The notes under the pieces were generated by a model. The model was not told where the DNA came from and ran no database searches. It worked only from the letters and a program-made list of their open reading frames with translations. From positions 6,448,001-6,512,000 of the forward strand of contig JAPTYK010000001.1 of the NCBI GenBank assembly GCA_026913215.1: a DNA stretch of 64,000 bases, written 5' to 3'. Of this stretch, positions 8,775 to 19,119 are shown in pieces. This DNA comes from Streptomyces diastatochromogenes (lineage in GTDB: Bacteria > Actinomycetota > Actinomycetes > Streptomycetales > Streptomycetaceae). Both the position numbers and the translations under genes were made by a program. The stretch's first letter is position 1; each line of letters opens with the position of its first letter.

Positions 8775-8867
8775 GATGAACCCCGTACCCGAACGGCCAG
8801 GACAGGGAGCCGCCGATGAACCCCTTACCCGACCGGCCAGGACAGGGAGCCGCCGATGAACCCCGTG
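8775..8867 (+). repeat. 40-bp tandem repeat that duplicates a start-codon region
   Basis: Units 8775-8814 and 8815-8854 match at 38 of 40 positions and a third partial copy begins at 8855. Each copy begins GATGAACCCC, giving ATGs at 8776, 8816 and 8856, and each complete unit supplies CAGGGAGCCGCC as a ribosome site for the next ATG. Because 40 is not a multiple of three, the three ATGs lie in three different frames; only 8816 is in frame with the M14 peptidase leader. Confidence 0.85.
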
Positions 8868-10161
8868 CCAGCCGCAGGAGTTCCCGGCGGACGCTCGCCC
8901 TCGCGGTGGGCGCCGCCGCCCTCGCCCTGCCGCTCGTCACCGTCCCCGCCAAGGCGGCGGACAGCGCGCCCGCGCCGGTCCTCCCGCGCACCGGCTTCGA
9001 GGAGAGCCGGGGCGCCCGGTGGACGAGCGAGGCCGAGGAGACCGCGTTCCTCGCGGCCGTCGACCGGGGAGCGACCGGGTGTCGCTGCGCCGGATCGGCA
9101 CCACCGGGCAGGGCCGCCCGCTGCGGCTCGCCACCCTCGGCACGGGGCCCACCACCGTGCTGCTCGTCTGCAGCCAGCACGGCGACGAGCCGGCGGGCCG
9201 GGAGGCCTGCCTGAGCACGGTGCGCGACCTCGCGTACGGCCGGGACAAGGAGACCTCGCGCTTCCTCGCCCGCACCACCCTCCTCGTCGTCCCCACCGCG
9301 AACCCCGACGGCCGGGAGGCCGACACCCGGGGCAACGGCGACGGCGTCGACGTCAACCGCGACCACCTCGCCCTGAGCACCGCCGAGGCGCGCGCCATCG
9401 CCGCCGTCCTCCGCGACCGGAAACCCGCGCTCGTCTACGACCTCCACGAGTACGGCGCCACCCCCCGCTACTACGACAAGGACCTGCTCGCCCTCTGGCC
9501 CCGCAGCCTCGACACGGACCCGCGCGTCCACGACGAGGCCCGGACGCTCTCGGAGTCCTACGTCCGGCCCGCCGCCGGGCTCGCCGGCCACAGCAGCGGC
9601 ATCTACGGCATCTGGACCGACCCGATCACGGGGGAGCCGGTCAAGCAGGTCGCCGGCGACGGCCAGGAGCGGATCCTGCGCAACACGGCCGGCATCAAGC
9701 ACTCCGTCGGACTGCTCGTCGAGACCCGCGTGAACGCCTTCGACCAGGCCGAGAAGGACGACCCGGCCCTCAACCACCGGCGCCGCGTCGCCACCCAGCA
9801 CGCCGCCCTGCGAGGGGCCTTCGCCTACCTCGACGAGCGGCGCGGGCCGCTCGCGGCGGCCCTCTCCCGCGCCCGCGCCACCGGCTTCGCCGACCGGGGC
9901 CCGGTCTACCTCGGCGGCGCCGACAACGACCCGGCCGAGCCGGCGGAGATCCTCGCCGACCCGCCCTGCGGCTACCGCCTGGACGCCTCCCAGTACGCCG
10001 AGGTGGGCGACGAGCTCGCCCTGCACGGCGTGACCGTACGGCCGGAGGGCGCCGGGGCGTTCGTACCGCTGCGCCAGTCGCGGCGGGCGCTCGTGCCGCT
10101 GCTCCTGGACGCGCGGGCGACCTATCACCTCGTCAGTGGGAGTCCTGTGGAGGAGTGTTGA
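8816..10161 (+). CDS. Secreted M14-family zinc carboxypeptidase
   Basis: From ATG 8816 a leader with a twin-arginine-like n-region (RASRRSSRRTLALAVGAAAL) ends near VTVPAKAA. The catalytic domain has CSQHGDEPAGRE (HxxE zinc ligands), NPDGREADTRGNG followed by VDVNRDH (substrate Arg/Asn region), LVYDLHEYG (third zinc His) and LLVETR (catalytic Glu region), as in M14 succinylglutamate-desuccinylase/carboxypeptidase proteins. A single frame change near 9063-9075 is consistent with one missing base. It should remove C-terminal residues from extracellular peptides or cell-wall peptides. ATG 8816 is the only one of three repeated starts in frame. It follows the S15 peptidase on the same strand. Confidence 0.87.
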
Positions 10162-10221
10162 GGAGGGCGTGCCCCCGGCCCGGTGTGACGTGACCGCGGT
10201 GTTTGCCGAGGTAAAGTTACC

Positions 10222-10235
10222 GGTCGGTACCGACC
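10222..10235. promoter_or_regulatory. Perfect 14-bp palindrome GGTCGGTACCGACC
   Basis: This perfect palindrome lies 45 bp before the small secreted protein gene at 10280. It overlaps a second symmetric element, TACCG-GT-CGGTA (10219-10230). ACCGAC/GTCGGT half-sites are typical of TetR-type operators. A related dyad occurs at 19120-19133. The function is inferred. Confidence 0.4.
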
Positions 10236-10279
10236 ATGCCTCGAAAGGGCCCCCACGGCCCTGGAGTTGGAGAACCACC

Positions 10280-10581
10280 ATGCGCCACACCAAGCCCGCG
10301 CGCCGCGCCCTGACGGCCCTGCTCGCCACGACGCTGCTCGCCGGGGCGTGCTGCTCGGCCAGACGGCGGCCGCCGAACCGGCCGCCGCCAAGCCCATCAC
10401 CTGCAACGTCACCAAGCTGCGGGCGGACGCCCGCAAGGAGCGCGACCGGGGCAACCAGCTCAAGCGCCTCGGCGCCACGACGGAGGCCCGCAAGGCCTTC
10501 GCCCGCGCCGACGCCCTGGAGCGCCGGGCCAGGCAGTGCGCCGACGCGGACAGCAACAGCAGGCCGCCGCTCTGGAAGTAG
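10280..10581 (+). CDS. Small secreted protein with two cysteines (frameshifted in the signal peptide)
   Basis: ATG 10280 begins a signal peptide (MRHTKPARRALTALLATTLL). A one-base frame change near 10345 leads into LLGQTAAAEPAAAKPITCNV and a helical, highly charged mature domain (KLRADARKERDRGNQLKRLG, then ARKAFARADALERRARQC) ending at TAG 10581. The mature part is about 70 residues, rich in Arg, Lys and Ala, with one Cys near each end that could form a disulphide. I do not recognise the family. The upstream palindrome suggests regulation, and a strong hairpin follows 10 bp after the stop. Confidence 0.65.
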
Positions 10582-10591
10582 CACCTCGCGC

Positions 10592-10651
10592 GGGGCGGTT
10601 GCCATCCGAAACTCCGCACTTCGGAAGTCGGAAAGGGATGGCGACCGCCCC
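10592..10651 (+). terminator. Long-stem hairpin terminator
   Basis: GGGGCGGTTGCCATCC (10592-10607) pairs with GGATGGCGACCGCCCC (10636-10651) with one G-U pair; the 28-base loop contains a smaller ACTTC/GGAAGT-type pairing. It lies between the small secreted gene and the convergent oxidase gene, so it may act in both directions. Confidence 0.7.
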
Positions 10652-10691
10652 GCCGTCGTTCCGCCGTCCCGCTGCCGTTCCGCCCCGCCGT

Positions 10692-11643
10692 TCAGCCGGT
10701 GACCAGGTCCGCCGCCGCCTCCGCGCAGCCCCAGGCCACCGTCACCCCGCGCCGCCGTGCCCGTAGTGGTGGACGAGGCGCCCGCCGCCCGGCAGCGGCA
10801 CCGCCTCGATGCGCACCCGCCCGCCCGCGCGGGCCGCAGCCCCACCCGGTGCCCGAGGACCCGGGCCCCGCGATCTCCGGCCGCACCCGCGCGCACCGCG
10901 CCACGATCGCCGCGGCCGTCGCCGGATCCGGGGCGAGCCGCTCGTCGCCCTCCTCCGCCGTCCCGCCGAGCACCAGCCGGTCGGCATGCGGGAAGAAGTA
11001 CGTGGTCTCGCCCGCCGACTCGTCCGCCGCCGTGAACCACTCCTCGATCCCCGGGTTCTCCACCAGGACCAACTGCCCCGCACCGGCAGCAGTCCGGGAT
11101 CCGGTACGAGCTCCCGCGCCGCGAGCCCCGTGCAGTCGACCACCACCGGGGCCAGCGCCGCCGCCTCCTCGAAGCCGCGCGCCTCGCGCCGCTCGTAGAC
11201 CCCGCCCATGGCCTCGAACCGGCCCCGCAGGAAGGTCAGGTGGACCGGCATGTCGATCAGCGGCAGCCGCGCCGCGAGCCCCGTCCGGTACGGCCCCGGC
11301 ACCTCCTCCGGCGCCAACTGCCGCAGCCCCTCGACCTCCAGGGCCCACGGACCGAGCCCGTCGAGGACGGTGTCCGCGTGCACCCCGGCCACCCACTGGA
11401 CCCCGGTCCGCTCCGGATCGCGGGCCAGCCGCCCGTACCTCCGCAGGGAGGCGAGCGCCCACGCCCCGACCTCCGCGGCCGGCTCGACGCGGTACGGCCA
11501 CCACAGGGCGCCCGCCACCGCCGAGGTCGTCCCCAACAGGTCGTCACGGGACCAGACCCGCACCGGAGGCCGCGCTCCGCCAGTACCGTCGCCGTCGCCA
11601 GACCGACGACCCCGCCGCCCACCACGATCACGTCGCTCGTCAT
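10692..11643 (-). CDS. D-amino-acid oxidase-like FAD protein (several frameshifts)
   Basis: ATG 11643 gives MTSDVIVVGGGVVGLATATV, a Rossmann FAD-binding start. After a frame change near 11560 come DAO features: TSAVAGALWWPYRVEP, VVVDCTGLAARELVPDPGLL with PVRGQ, ENPGIEEWF, TTYFFPHADRLVLGGTAEEG, and near the end LVHHYGHGGAG, the flavin loop of D-amino-acid oxidases. Further frame changes occur near 11085, 10850 and 10755. It probably oxidises D-amino acids to 2-oxoacids with release of peroxide and ammonia. Length, about 317 residues, is normal for the family, so the breaks look like sequence errors. Confidence 0.8.
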
Positions 11644-11732
11644 GTCCGGACCGTACCGGTTGCGGCCCGGACCGTTCCGGGACCGGGACATTTCCGCGAC
11701 GGCGCGGCCACGGAAGAGGAAACACTGGAGTC

Positions 11733-12180
11733 ATGCCGGTCCCGTACAGCTCCTCGCCCTCGTCCCCGCCGACCCGACGGGCGGCGGCCACCCCACCACG
11801 ACTTCCTCGTCGACGGCAGGCCGCTGCTCCACCGGCTCGACGAGACCGACGGCTTCGACACCGTCTCGCCCCTCGCGGCGGACATCCCGCCCGCCGTCCG
11901 CCCCGAGCACGCCCACCGCCTCCTCCTGGCCGACGGCACCCGCCAGAAGATCCACTCCTGCCCCGACTGCGAGGACCCCGGCTGCGGCGCGGTCACCGCC
12001 GTCGTCGCCCGCGAGGGCGGGGACGTCGTCTGGCGCGACTTCGCCTGGCAGACCGGCACGGCCGCCGACCCCGTGCGCGAGGGCTACCCCGGCGTCGGCC
12101 CGTACCGCTTCCCCGGCGCGGCCTACCGCTCCGTACTGCTCCGCCTCCTCGAATCCCCGGAGCGTCGCCGCGTCGCCTAG
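11733..12180 (+). CDS. Conserved hypothetical protein with a CxxCxxxxC cluster (frameshifted)
   Basis: From ATG 11733 the plausible product starts MPVPVQLLALVPADPTGG after an early frame change, then continues in frame with DFLVDGRPLLHRLDETDGFD, TRQKIHSCPDCEDPGCGA, TAVVAREGGDVVWRDFAWQT and a C-terminal PYRFPGAAYRSVLLRLLESP. About 149 residues. The CPDCEDPGC cluster could bind a metal. I do not recognise a named family. It is divergent from the oxidase and 13 bp upstream of the ABC-F gene, so the two may be cotranscribed. Confidence 0.55.
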
Positions 12181-12193
12181 GATTCGTTCCCTG

Positions 12194-13827
12194 ATGACTG
12201 CAACCCTCGTCGCCAAGGACCTCGCCGCCGGCCACGGCGAACGCACCCTCTTCGCCGGGCTCGACCTCGTCGTCGCCCCCGGCGACGTCATCGGCCTCGT
12301 CGGCGTCAATGGCGCCGGGAAGTCGACCCTGCTGCGGCTGCTCGCCGGGCTCGACACCCCGGAGGAGGGCGAGGTGCGGCCTCGCCGCCCACCGCCGCCG
12401 TCGGCCACCTCCCGCAGGAGCCCGAGCGGCGCGCGGGGAGACCGTGCGGAGTTCCTCGCCCGCCGCACCGGCGTCGCCGCCGCCCAGGCCGCGATGGACG
12501 AGGCCACCCAGGGACTCGTCGACGGCACCCCGGCGCGGACGACGCGTACGCGACCACCCTGGAGCGCTGGCTCAACCTCGGCGGCGCCGACCTCGACGAG
12601 CGCGCCGAGGAGGTCACCGACTCCCTCGGCCTCACCGTCGACCTCGACCAGCCGATGACCGCGCTCTCCGGCGGCCAGGCCGCCCGCGCCGGCCTCGCCT
12701 CGCTGCTCCTCTCCCGCTACGACGTCTTCCTGCTCGACGAGCCCACCAACGACCTCGACCTCGAAGGCCTGGAGCGGCTCGAGGCCTTCGTGAAGGGGCT
12801 GCGCGCCGGGACGGTCGTCGTCAGCCACGACCGCGAGTTCCTCGTCCGCACCGTCACCAAGGTCCTCGAACTCGACCTCGCCCAGCAGCAGATCACCCTG
12901 TACGGCGGCGGCTACGAGGCGTACCTGGAGGAGCGGGAGACCGCCCGGCGGCACGCGCGCGAGGAGTACGAGGAGTACGCCGACAAGAAGGCCGCCCTGG
13001 AGGGGCGCGCCCTCATGCAGCGCAACTGGATGGACAAGGGCGTCCGCAACGCCCGCCGCAAGGCGCCCGACAACGACAAGATCGCCCGGAAGCTGCGCGG
13101 CGACGCGAGCGAGAAGCAGGCCGCGAAGGCCCGGCAGACCCAGCGCATGATCGAACGCCTCGACGTCGTCGAGGAGCCCCGCAAGGAGTGGGAGCTGCGG
13201 ATGGAGATCGCCGCCGCGCCCCGCTCCGGCTCCGTCGTCGCGACCCTGCGCGAGGCCGAGGTGCGCCGCGGCGACTTCTCCTTCGGTCCCGTCACCCTCC
13301 AGATCGACTGGGCCGACCGGGTCGCCGTCACCGGGGCCAACGGCGCCGGGAAGTCGACCCTGCTCGCCGCCCTCCTCGGCCGTCTCCCGCTGGACTCCGG
13401 CGACGCGGTCCTCGGCTCGGGCGTCGTCGTCGGCGAGGTCGACCAGGCCCGCAAGCTCTTCCACGGCACGGAGACGCTCCTGGAGGCCTTCTGCGCGGCC
13501 GTGCCCGAGACCGAGCCCGCCGAGGTCCGCACGCTGCTCGCCAAGTTCGGCCTCAAGGCCGTCCACGTGCTGCGGCCCGCCACCACGCTCTCCCCGGGCG
13601 AGCGGACGCGCGCCGCGCTCGCCCTGCTCCAGGGCCGGGGCGTGAACCTCCTCGTCCTCGACGAGCCCACCAACCACCTGGACCTGCCGGCGATCGAGCA
13701 GCTGGAGTCCGCCCTCGACTCGTACACCGGCACGCTGCTGCTCGTCACCCACGACCGGCGGATGCTCGACGCGGTCCGCACCACCCGCCGCATCGAGGTC
13801 GCCGACGGCAAGGTGACCGAACTCTGA
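12194..13827 (+). CDS. ABC-F family ATPase (ribosome-associated type)
   Basis: Two ABC modules in one chain with no membrane segment. The first has Walker A GVNGAGKST, signature LSGGQAAR and Walker B LLDEPTNDLDLEG with a switch His (SHDREF). The second has Walker A GANGAGKST, signature LSPGERTR and LLVLDEPTNHLDL. Between them lies the charged P-site-tRNA-interaction linker (RNWMDKGVRNARRKAPDNDK). ABC-F proteins act on ribosomes, some giving antibiotic resistance and others housekeeping translation factors; which applies here cannot be told. Frame changes at about 12380, 12440 and 12535 fall between Walker A and the first signature. Confidence 0.88.
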
Positions 13828-13855
13828 TGCCGGTCCCGTGCGGACGGGGCCCGCG

Positions 13856-14580
13856 ATGACCGTGTCCTTCGGCTGGGGCCCCGTCGAGGCGCGGGTCCTC
13901 GTCCCGGCGGCCGCCTGCGTGGTCGTCGTCGACGTGCTGTCCTTCACCACGGCCGTCGGCGTCGCCGTCGAGGGCGGCACCGCCGTCCTCCCGTACCGCT
14001 GGAAGGACGCCACGGCCGCCGCGTACGCGCGGGAGAAGGACGCCGTGCTCGCCGTCGGCCGCCGCGAGGCCACCGGGGAGCACCCGTGGTCGCTCTCCCG
14101 GCCGCCCTGCGCGCCGCCCTGGGGCCGCCGCGCCTGGTCCTGCCGTCCCCGAACGGCTCCACCATCGCCGCGGAGGCCGCCGCGCGCGGTGCGAGGGTCG
14201 TGGCGGCCTCCTGCGCAACCATTCGGCCGTGGCCCGGCGGCTCGTCGACGAGGGGTACGGGACGGCGGACCGCCCGCTCGCCGTCATCGCCTCCGGCGAG
14301 CGGTGGCCCGACGGCTCGCTGCGTCCGGCGCTCGAAGACCTGCTGGGCGCGGGAGCCGTGCTCTCCACCCTGCGGGCACGCACCCCTGACCCCGGAGGCG
14401 ACCGCGGCGGCCACGCTGTGGGACGCGACCGAGGACCCGGTCGCCGCCTTGCACGGCTGCGACTCGGGCCGTGAACTGTACGAGTACGGCTTTCCGCAGG
14501 ACGTGGCCGTGGCCGCCGAGCTCGACGGCTCGACCGCCGTGCCGGTCCTCGTGGACGGCGCATTCCAGGAGGCACCATGA
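13856..14580 (+). CDS. 2-phosphosulfolactate phosphatase (ComB)-family protein (frameshifted)
   Basis: ATG 13856 opens the ComB-like fold (MTVSFGWGPVEARVLVPAA, VVVVDVLSFTTAVGVAVEGG), followed by LVLPSPNGSTIAAEAAARGA and, near the end, LYEYGFPQDVAVAAELDGST. ComB hydrolyses 2-phosphosulfolactate in coenzyme M and sulfolactate metabolism; many actinobacteria carry the family with no coenzyme M pathway, so the real substrate is open. Frame changes occur near 14090, 14210 and 14385. The stop overlaps the next start (ATGA at 14577), so the two are translationally coupled. Confidence 0.75.
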
Positions 14581-14976
14581 CCGACCTACTGACCCGGCTG
14601 ACCGAGATGCTGGACGATCTGGACGCCGACGTGGACGAGACGATCGACCTCGCCGACGAGATCGCGGCCTCGGGCGACGCCGGTCTCCTGCCGCGCCTCC
14701 AGGAGGAGCTGGACCGCGCCCTCGGCGAGCGGAACGCCTACGCCCGGGAGCCTCGGCGGCGTCCTCGCCGCCCTCGGCGGCCCGGAGGTCCTGCCGACGC
14801 TGATCCGTGCCTCCGCCGTCGACCTCGGGGACGACCAGGACGGGCTGGCCACCGAGATCGTCGAGCTGGTCCAGGCGGACCCGAAGGCGGCCCGCCTCCT
14901 CCTCCAGCCGATGACGGAGGACGAGGACCTCGCCGTCGCCAACCGCGCCGACTGGGCGCTGCGCTTCCTGCCGTAA
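14577..14976 (+). CDS. Small acidic conserved hypothetical protein
   Basis: This ~132-residue protein starts at ATG 14577 (MTDLLTRLTEMLDDLDADVD), is strongly acidic and helical, and after a frame change near 14750 reads GGVLAALGGPEVLPTLIRAS, TEIVELVQADPKAARLLLQP and ADWALRFLP to the stop. The pattern of short helical repeats resembles HEAT-like immunity or adaptor proteins, but I cannot assign a family. It is coupled to the ComB-family gene by an ATGA overlap and ends 11 bp before a perfect hairpin. Confidence 0.6.
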
Positions 14977-14987
14977 CGCGGGCGTGC

Positions 14988-15026
14988 GGGAAGGGGCCAC
15001 AGCCCGGTGGGCTGTGGCCCCTTCCC
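14988..15026. terminator. Perfect 18-bp-stem bidirectional terminator
   Basis: The 18-base arm 14988-15005 (GGGAAGGGGCCACAGCCC) is exactly complementary to 15009-15026 around a GGT loop. It separates the rightward comB-containing operon from the leftward DUF2690 gene and can serve both. Confidence 0.85.
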
Positions 15027-15047
15027 GTGGACGCGGGGGTCCGCGGT

Positions 15048-15497
15048 CTACCAGAAGTTGCTGCAGTTGACCTTGCCCGTGCCGCTGTCCTTGAGGCACA
15101 CGCGGTAGTAGAAGCTGCTGCCGCCGAGCATGTTGGACCAGTCGGAGCCCGGGTCGGGGATCTTCACGGAGAGGCTGCGCTGGAAGTCGGTGCCGGCGCC
15201 CAGCCACTTCTCGACGTAGCCGTAGTGGTCCCACCAGTTGTCGGGGCCGTACGGGTCGTTGACGCGGACCCAGCCGGCCTGGCAGGCGGCCGACCAGCGC
15301 AGTTCGGCCTTGCTGATGCCGTCGGAGACGGACACCTTGGTGACGGCGTCCTTGTCGCAGGCCTGCGAGACGGGGCCGAGGTTGTCGCAGCCGCTGCCGG
15401 AGCAGCCGGCGGCGTAGGAGGTGCCCGCGAGCGGGACCAGGGCCATGGTCATCGCGGCGGCGGAGACACCCGCCACCTTCGCGATCATGCGCTTCAT
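15048..15497 (-). CDS. Secreted DUF2690-like protein
   Basis: This 149-residue protein has a clear signal peptide (MKRMIAKVAGVSAAAMTMAL, cleavage near TSYAAG). The mature part has six Cys residues, GCSGSGCDNLGPVSQACDKD at its start as in DUF2690 proteins, a Trp/Tyr-rich middle (NDPYGPDNWWDHYGYVEKWL) and a final CLKDSGTGKVNCSNFW. The family is common in Streptomyces as exported proteins of unknown role. The frame is intact. A terminator hairpin lies downstream. Confidence 0.7.
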   Translation of the reverse strand: MKRMIAKVAGVSAAAMTMALVPLAGTSYAAGCSGSGCDNLGPVSQACDKDAVTKVSVSDGISKAELRWSAACQAGWVRVNDPYGPDNWWDHYGYVEKWLGAGTDFQRSLSVKIPDPGSDWSNMLGGSSFYYRVCLKDSGTGKVNCSNFW

Positions 15498-15628
15498 CTG
15501 TGGTTACCACCTCGGGGAGCAGGAGCGTGTGCGGCCTTCCGCGGAGGCCGGAGATGATCTTGGTGCCTTGCCCTGCGCGCGTCAATGGAAAAAACGGACG
15601 ACCTCATTCAACATCCGGGTGAACGCGC

Positions 15629-15669
15629 GTCGTCCCCGCACACACCCGGTCGGGGTGTACGGGGACGAC
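15629..15669 (-). terminator. Hairpin terminator downstream of tex
   Basis: GTCGTCCCCG (15629-15638) pairs with CGGGGACGAC (15660-15669), and the inner ACACCC/GGGTGT (15642-15647, 15653-15658) extends the stem with a small bulge. It follows the tex stop at 15710 on the minus strand. Confidence 0.65.
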
Positions 15670-15709
15670 TCCGGCTGTCCGGTCGGAAACCGCCTCCGAC
15701 CTGCGGGTT

Positions 15710-18140
15710 CTATCGGCGCTTGGCGCCGCCCTCGCCGAGCAGACCGGCCTTGCGGAGGGCGTCCGCCATCGCGCTGTTCGCGGGCGCGGGCGCCGCCGAA
15801 CGGTCCCGGCCGCCCCGGTCCCCCGGTCGTTCCGGCTGCCGCCCCGGTCCCCGCGCTCATTCCGCTTGTCGCCCTCGGAACGGCGGCCGCCGCCCCCTGG
15901 CGCTGCTGCGGCGGCCGGCCGGAGCGCTCGCCCCGCTCGCGCCGGGGCGCGCCGCCCTGGCCGTCCGCGCCCGGCTCGTCGTCGAGCCGCAGCGTCAGCG
16001 AGATGCGCTTGCGCGGGACGTCCACGTCCAGGACCTTCACCTTGACCACGTCACCGGGCTTCACCACGTCGCGCGGGTCCTTGACGAAGGTCTTCGACAT
16101 CGCCGACACGTGCACCAGACCGTCCTGGTGCACACCGACGTCCACGAACGCGCCGAACGCGGCCACGTTGGTGACGACGCCCTCCAGGACCATCCCGGAC
16201 TCCAGGTCGCCGATCTTCTCGACGCCCTCCTTGAAGGTGGCCGTGCGGAACGCCGGACGCGGGTCGCGGCCCGGCTTCTCCAGCTCGCGCAGGATGTCCG
16301 TCACCGTCGGCAGACCGAAGGTCTCGTCGACGAAGTCGTCGGCCCGCAGCGAGCGCAGCGTGCCCGTGTCGCCGATCAGCGCCGCGACCTCGCCGCCCGT
16401 CGCCTTCACCATCCGGCGGACCACCGGGTACGCCTCCGGGTGCACCGAGGAGGCGTCGAGCGGGTCGTCGCCGCCCCGGATGCGCAGGAAGCCCGCGCAC
16501 TGCTCGTACGCCTTCGGGCCGAGCCTGGCCACGTCCTTGAGCGACTTGCGGGAGCGGAAGGGGCCGTTGGCGTCCCGGTGCGCGACGATGTTCTCGGCGA
16601 GGCCCGAGCTGATGCCCGAGACCCGCGAAAGCAGCGGCGCCGAGGCGGTGTTGACGTCCACGCCGACACCGTTCACACAGTCCTCGACCACCGCGTCGAG
16701 CGAGCGCGAGAGCTTCACCTCGGCCAGGTCGTGCTGGTACTGGCCGACGCCGATGGACTTCGGGTCGATCTTCACCAGCTCGGCGAGCGGGTCCTGGAGC
16801 CGCCGGGCGATGGAGACGGCGCCGCGCAACGACACGTCGAGATCGGGGAGTTCCTGCGAGGCGAAGGCGGAGGCCGAGTAGACCGAGGCGCCCGCCTCCG
16901 AGACCATCACCTTCGTCAGCTTCAACTCGGGGTGCTTGGCCAGGAGTTCGCCCGCCAGCTTGTCGGTCTCGCGGGAGGCCGTGCCGTTGCCGATCGCGAC
17001 CAGCTCGACCGCGTGCTCCTTCGCGAGCCGCGCCAGCTTCTCCAGCGCCTGGTCCCACTTGTTGGCGGGGACGTGCGGGTAGATCGTGTCGGTCGCGACC
17101 ACCTTGCCGGTGGCGTCGACGACGGCGACCTTCACGCCCGTACGGAAACCGGGGTCGAGCCCCAGCGTCGCCCGGGTGCCGGCCGGCGCGGCCAGCAGCA
17201 GGTCCCGCAGGTTCGCCGCGAAGACCCGGACCGCCTCGTCCTCGGCGGCCGTCCGCAGCCGCAGCCGCAGGTCGATCCCCAGGTGCACCTGGATGCGGGT
17301 CCGCCAGGCCCAGCGGACCGTGTCCTGGAGCCACTTGTCCCCGGGGCGGCCCCGGTCGGCGACGCCGAAGCGGTGCGCGACGATCCCCTCGTACGAGGAA
17401 GGGCCCTCCACGGGCTCCTCCGGCTCCAGCTCCAGGCTGAGGACGTCCTCCTTCTCGCCGCGCAGCATGGCGAGCACCCGGTGCGAGGGCAGCGCCGTGA
17501 AGGGCTCGGCGAAGTCGAAGTAGTCGGCGAACTTCGCTCCCGCCTCCTCCTGCCCCTCGCGGACCTTCGCCACGAGCCGCCCGCGGCCCCACATGCGCTC
17601 GCGCAGCTCGCCGATGAGGTCGGCGTCCTCGGAGAACTTCTCGGCGAGGATCGCCCGCGCGCCCTCCAGGGCCGCGGCGGCGTCCGCGACGCCCTTGTCC
17701 CCGTCCACGAAGGCCGCGGCGGCGGCCGCCGGCTCCACCGAGGGATCGGCGAGCAGCCCCTCCGCCAGCGGTTCGAGACCGGCCTCGCGGGCGATCTGGG
17801 CCTTCGTCCGGCGCTTCGGCTTGAAGGGCAGGTAGATGTCCTCCAGGCGCGCCTTGGTGTCGGCGGCCCGCAGGCTCGCCTCCAGCTCGGCCGTCAGCTT
17901 GCCCTGCTCCCGCACCGAGTCGAGGATCGCCGACCGGCGGTCCTCCAGCTCGCGCAGATAGCGCAGCCGCTCCTCCAGGGTGCGCAGCTGCGCGTCGTCG
18001 AGCATCTCGGTCGCTTCCTTGCGGTAGCGCGCGATGAACGGCACGGTCGAACCGCCGTCGAGGAGCTCGACGGCTGCCCTCACCTGTCGCTCGCGTACGC
18101 CGAGCTCCTCGGCGATCCTTGCTTCGATGGACGTCGTCAC
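15710..18140 (-). CDS. tex: Tex-family S1 RNA-binding transcription accessory protein
   Basis: The order of domains is that of Tex: an N-terminal helical region (IEARIAEELGVRERQVRAAV), a YqgF-like RNase H fold (GLDPGFRTGVKVAVVDATGK, AIGNGTASRET), helix-hairpin-helix motifs (VNTASAPLLSRVSGISSGLA) and a C-terminal S1 domain (GMVLEGVVTNVAAFGAFVDV). Tex binds nucleic acid and influences transcription and stress tolerance. I choose GTG 18140 (VTTSIEARIAEEL) over TTG 18170. A basic Gly/Arg-rich tail follows the S1 domain; it contains a frame change near 15850 and ends MADALRKAGLLGEGGAKRR at TAG 15710. Confidence 0.93.
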
Positions 18141-18246
18141 GGTGTCCCGACTCGCCTTCTCGTGCCTCAAGCTTGCGAGTGCATTCTGCCGGGTCGGTCA
18201 CCCGTCCGCGGCAACCGACCCGTCCCGCGCGCGTCCCGGGGCCGGA

Positions 18247-19107
18247 TCAGCCCTTGCCGGACAGGTCCGCGGGAAGGCTCCGCGGCGACCGCCGCGAAGA
18301 GAAGCCGCGTCCCAGCTCGGTGAGCCGCTCGACCCCGGCCGCGCCGAGGTGTTCGTACGGGGCGGAGTCCAGCCGGTCGGTCCGCTCCTCCAGTTCGGCG
18401 CGCAGGGCCGTGCCCGACTCCGTCAGCTCGCCGTCCGCGTCGAGGAGCCCGCGCTCGCGCAGCCGCCCGGTGGCCGCGTCCCAGTCGGCGCGCCGCCAGC
18501 CGCGCGTGCCGAGGATCCACCGGGGGCCATGCCCTTGCCGGTGGCGGTGTGCGAGACGAGGGCCTCGACGGGGTCGAGCCCGGCGGAGAGCAGCGCCGCG
18601 AGGTGCCCGTCGCCCCGGTGCTCGCGCAGCAGGGTGGCGGCGTACCAGTAGGCGAGGTGGGGCTGCTCGGGCACCGGCAGGTCGGCGTGGGCGGAGTAGA
18701 GCGGCCGGGCGTGCCGGGTGCAGGCCTCGGTGGCGCGCAGGGCGAGCTCCGCCGCCTCGGCCATCTCCGGGAGGCGACGGCCTCCTCGCCGAGCAGCCGG
18801 CGCAGGGTCGCGTCGACGGTCCGCAGGCGCGCGTCCAGGACCTCGGCGGGGAGGCGGTCTCCCAGACGGCCGGGAGGTGCTCCGCGAGCAGCTCGTGGTT
18901 GTAGTTGTAGAAGGTCGCGGCGACCGTGCCCGCGCCCACCGCGCCGAGGGCGGCGCTGCGCGCGGCGAGCCGCATCGCGCTCCGGTCGGTGAAGCCGAGG
19001 GCGGTGAACTCGCGGTCCAGATCGGGCGAGAAGTACAGCGTGGAGTGCAGCAGGTTGAGGGCGTTGTGGCAGCGGCGGCCCGCGCGCGGGGGGAGGGAGG
19101 TCGTCAT
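18247..19107 (-). CDS. SCO6745-type conserved actinobacterial protein (frameshifted)
   Basis: ATG 19107 gives MTTSLPPRAGRRCHNALNLL followed by YFSPDLDREFTALGFTDRSA, a helical N-terminal half with TFYNYNHELLAEHLPAVWE, then after a frame change near 18845 LALRATEACTRHARPLYSAH, HLAYWYAATLLREHRGDGHL and, after another near 18530, a winged-helix-like C-terminus (RGWRRADWDAATGRLRERGL). About 287 residues. I recognise it as the actinobacterial family I remember as SCO6745-like, whose function is unknown. Its presence upstream of idi and the hopanoid genes fits Streptomyces synteny. An ACCGAC-TG-GTCGGT dyad lies just upstream. Confidence 0.65.
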   Translation of the reverse strand: MTTSLPPRAGRRCHNALNLLHSTLYFSPDLDREFTALGFTDRSAMRLAARSAALGAVGAGTVAATFYNYNHELLAEHLPAVWETASPPRSWTRACGPSTRPCAGCSARRPSPPGDGRGGGARPARHRGLHPARPAALLRPRRPAGARAAPPRLLVRRHPAARAPGRRAPRGAALRRARPRRGPRLAHRHRQGHGPRWILGTRGWRRADWDAATGRLRERGLLDADGELTESGTALRAELEERTDRLDSAPYEHLGAAGVERLTELGRGFSSRRSPRSLPADLSGKG

Positions 19108-19119
19108 GGACCCGAGATT

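Noticed and set aside
11731..14073. A 780-codon open frame antisense to the ABC-F gene
   Set aside because: The plus strand encodes a well-conserved ABC-F protein with all motifs; the antisense frame has no recognisable domain.
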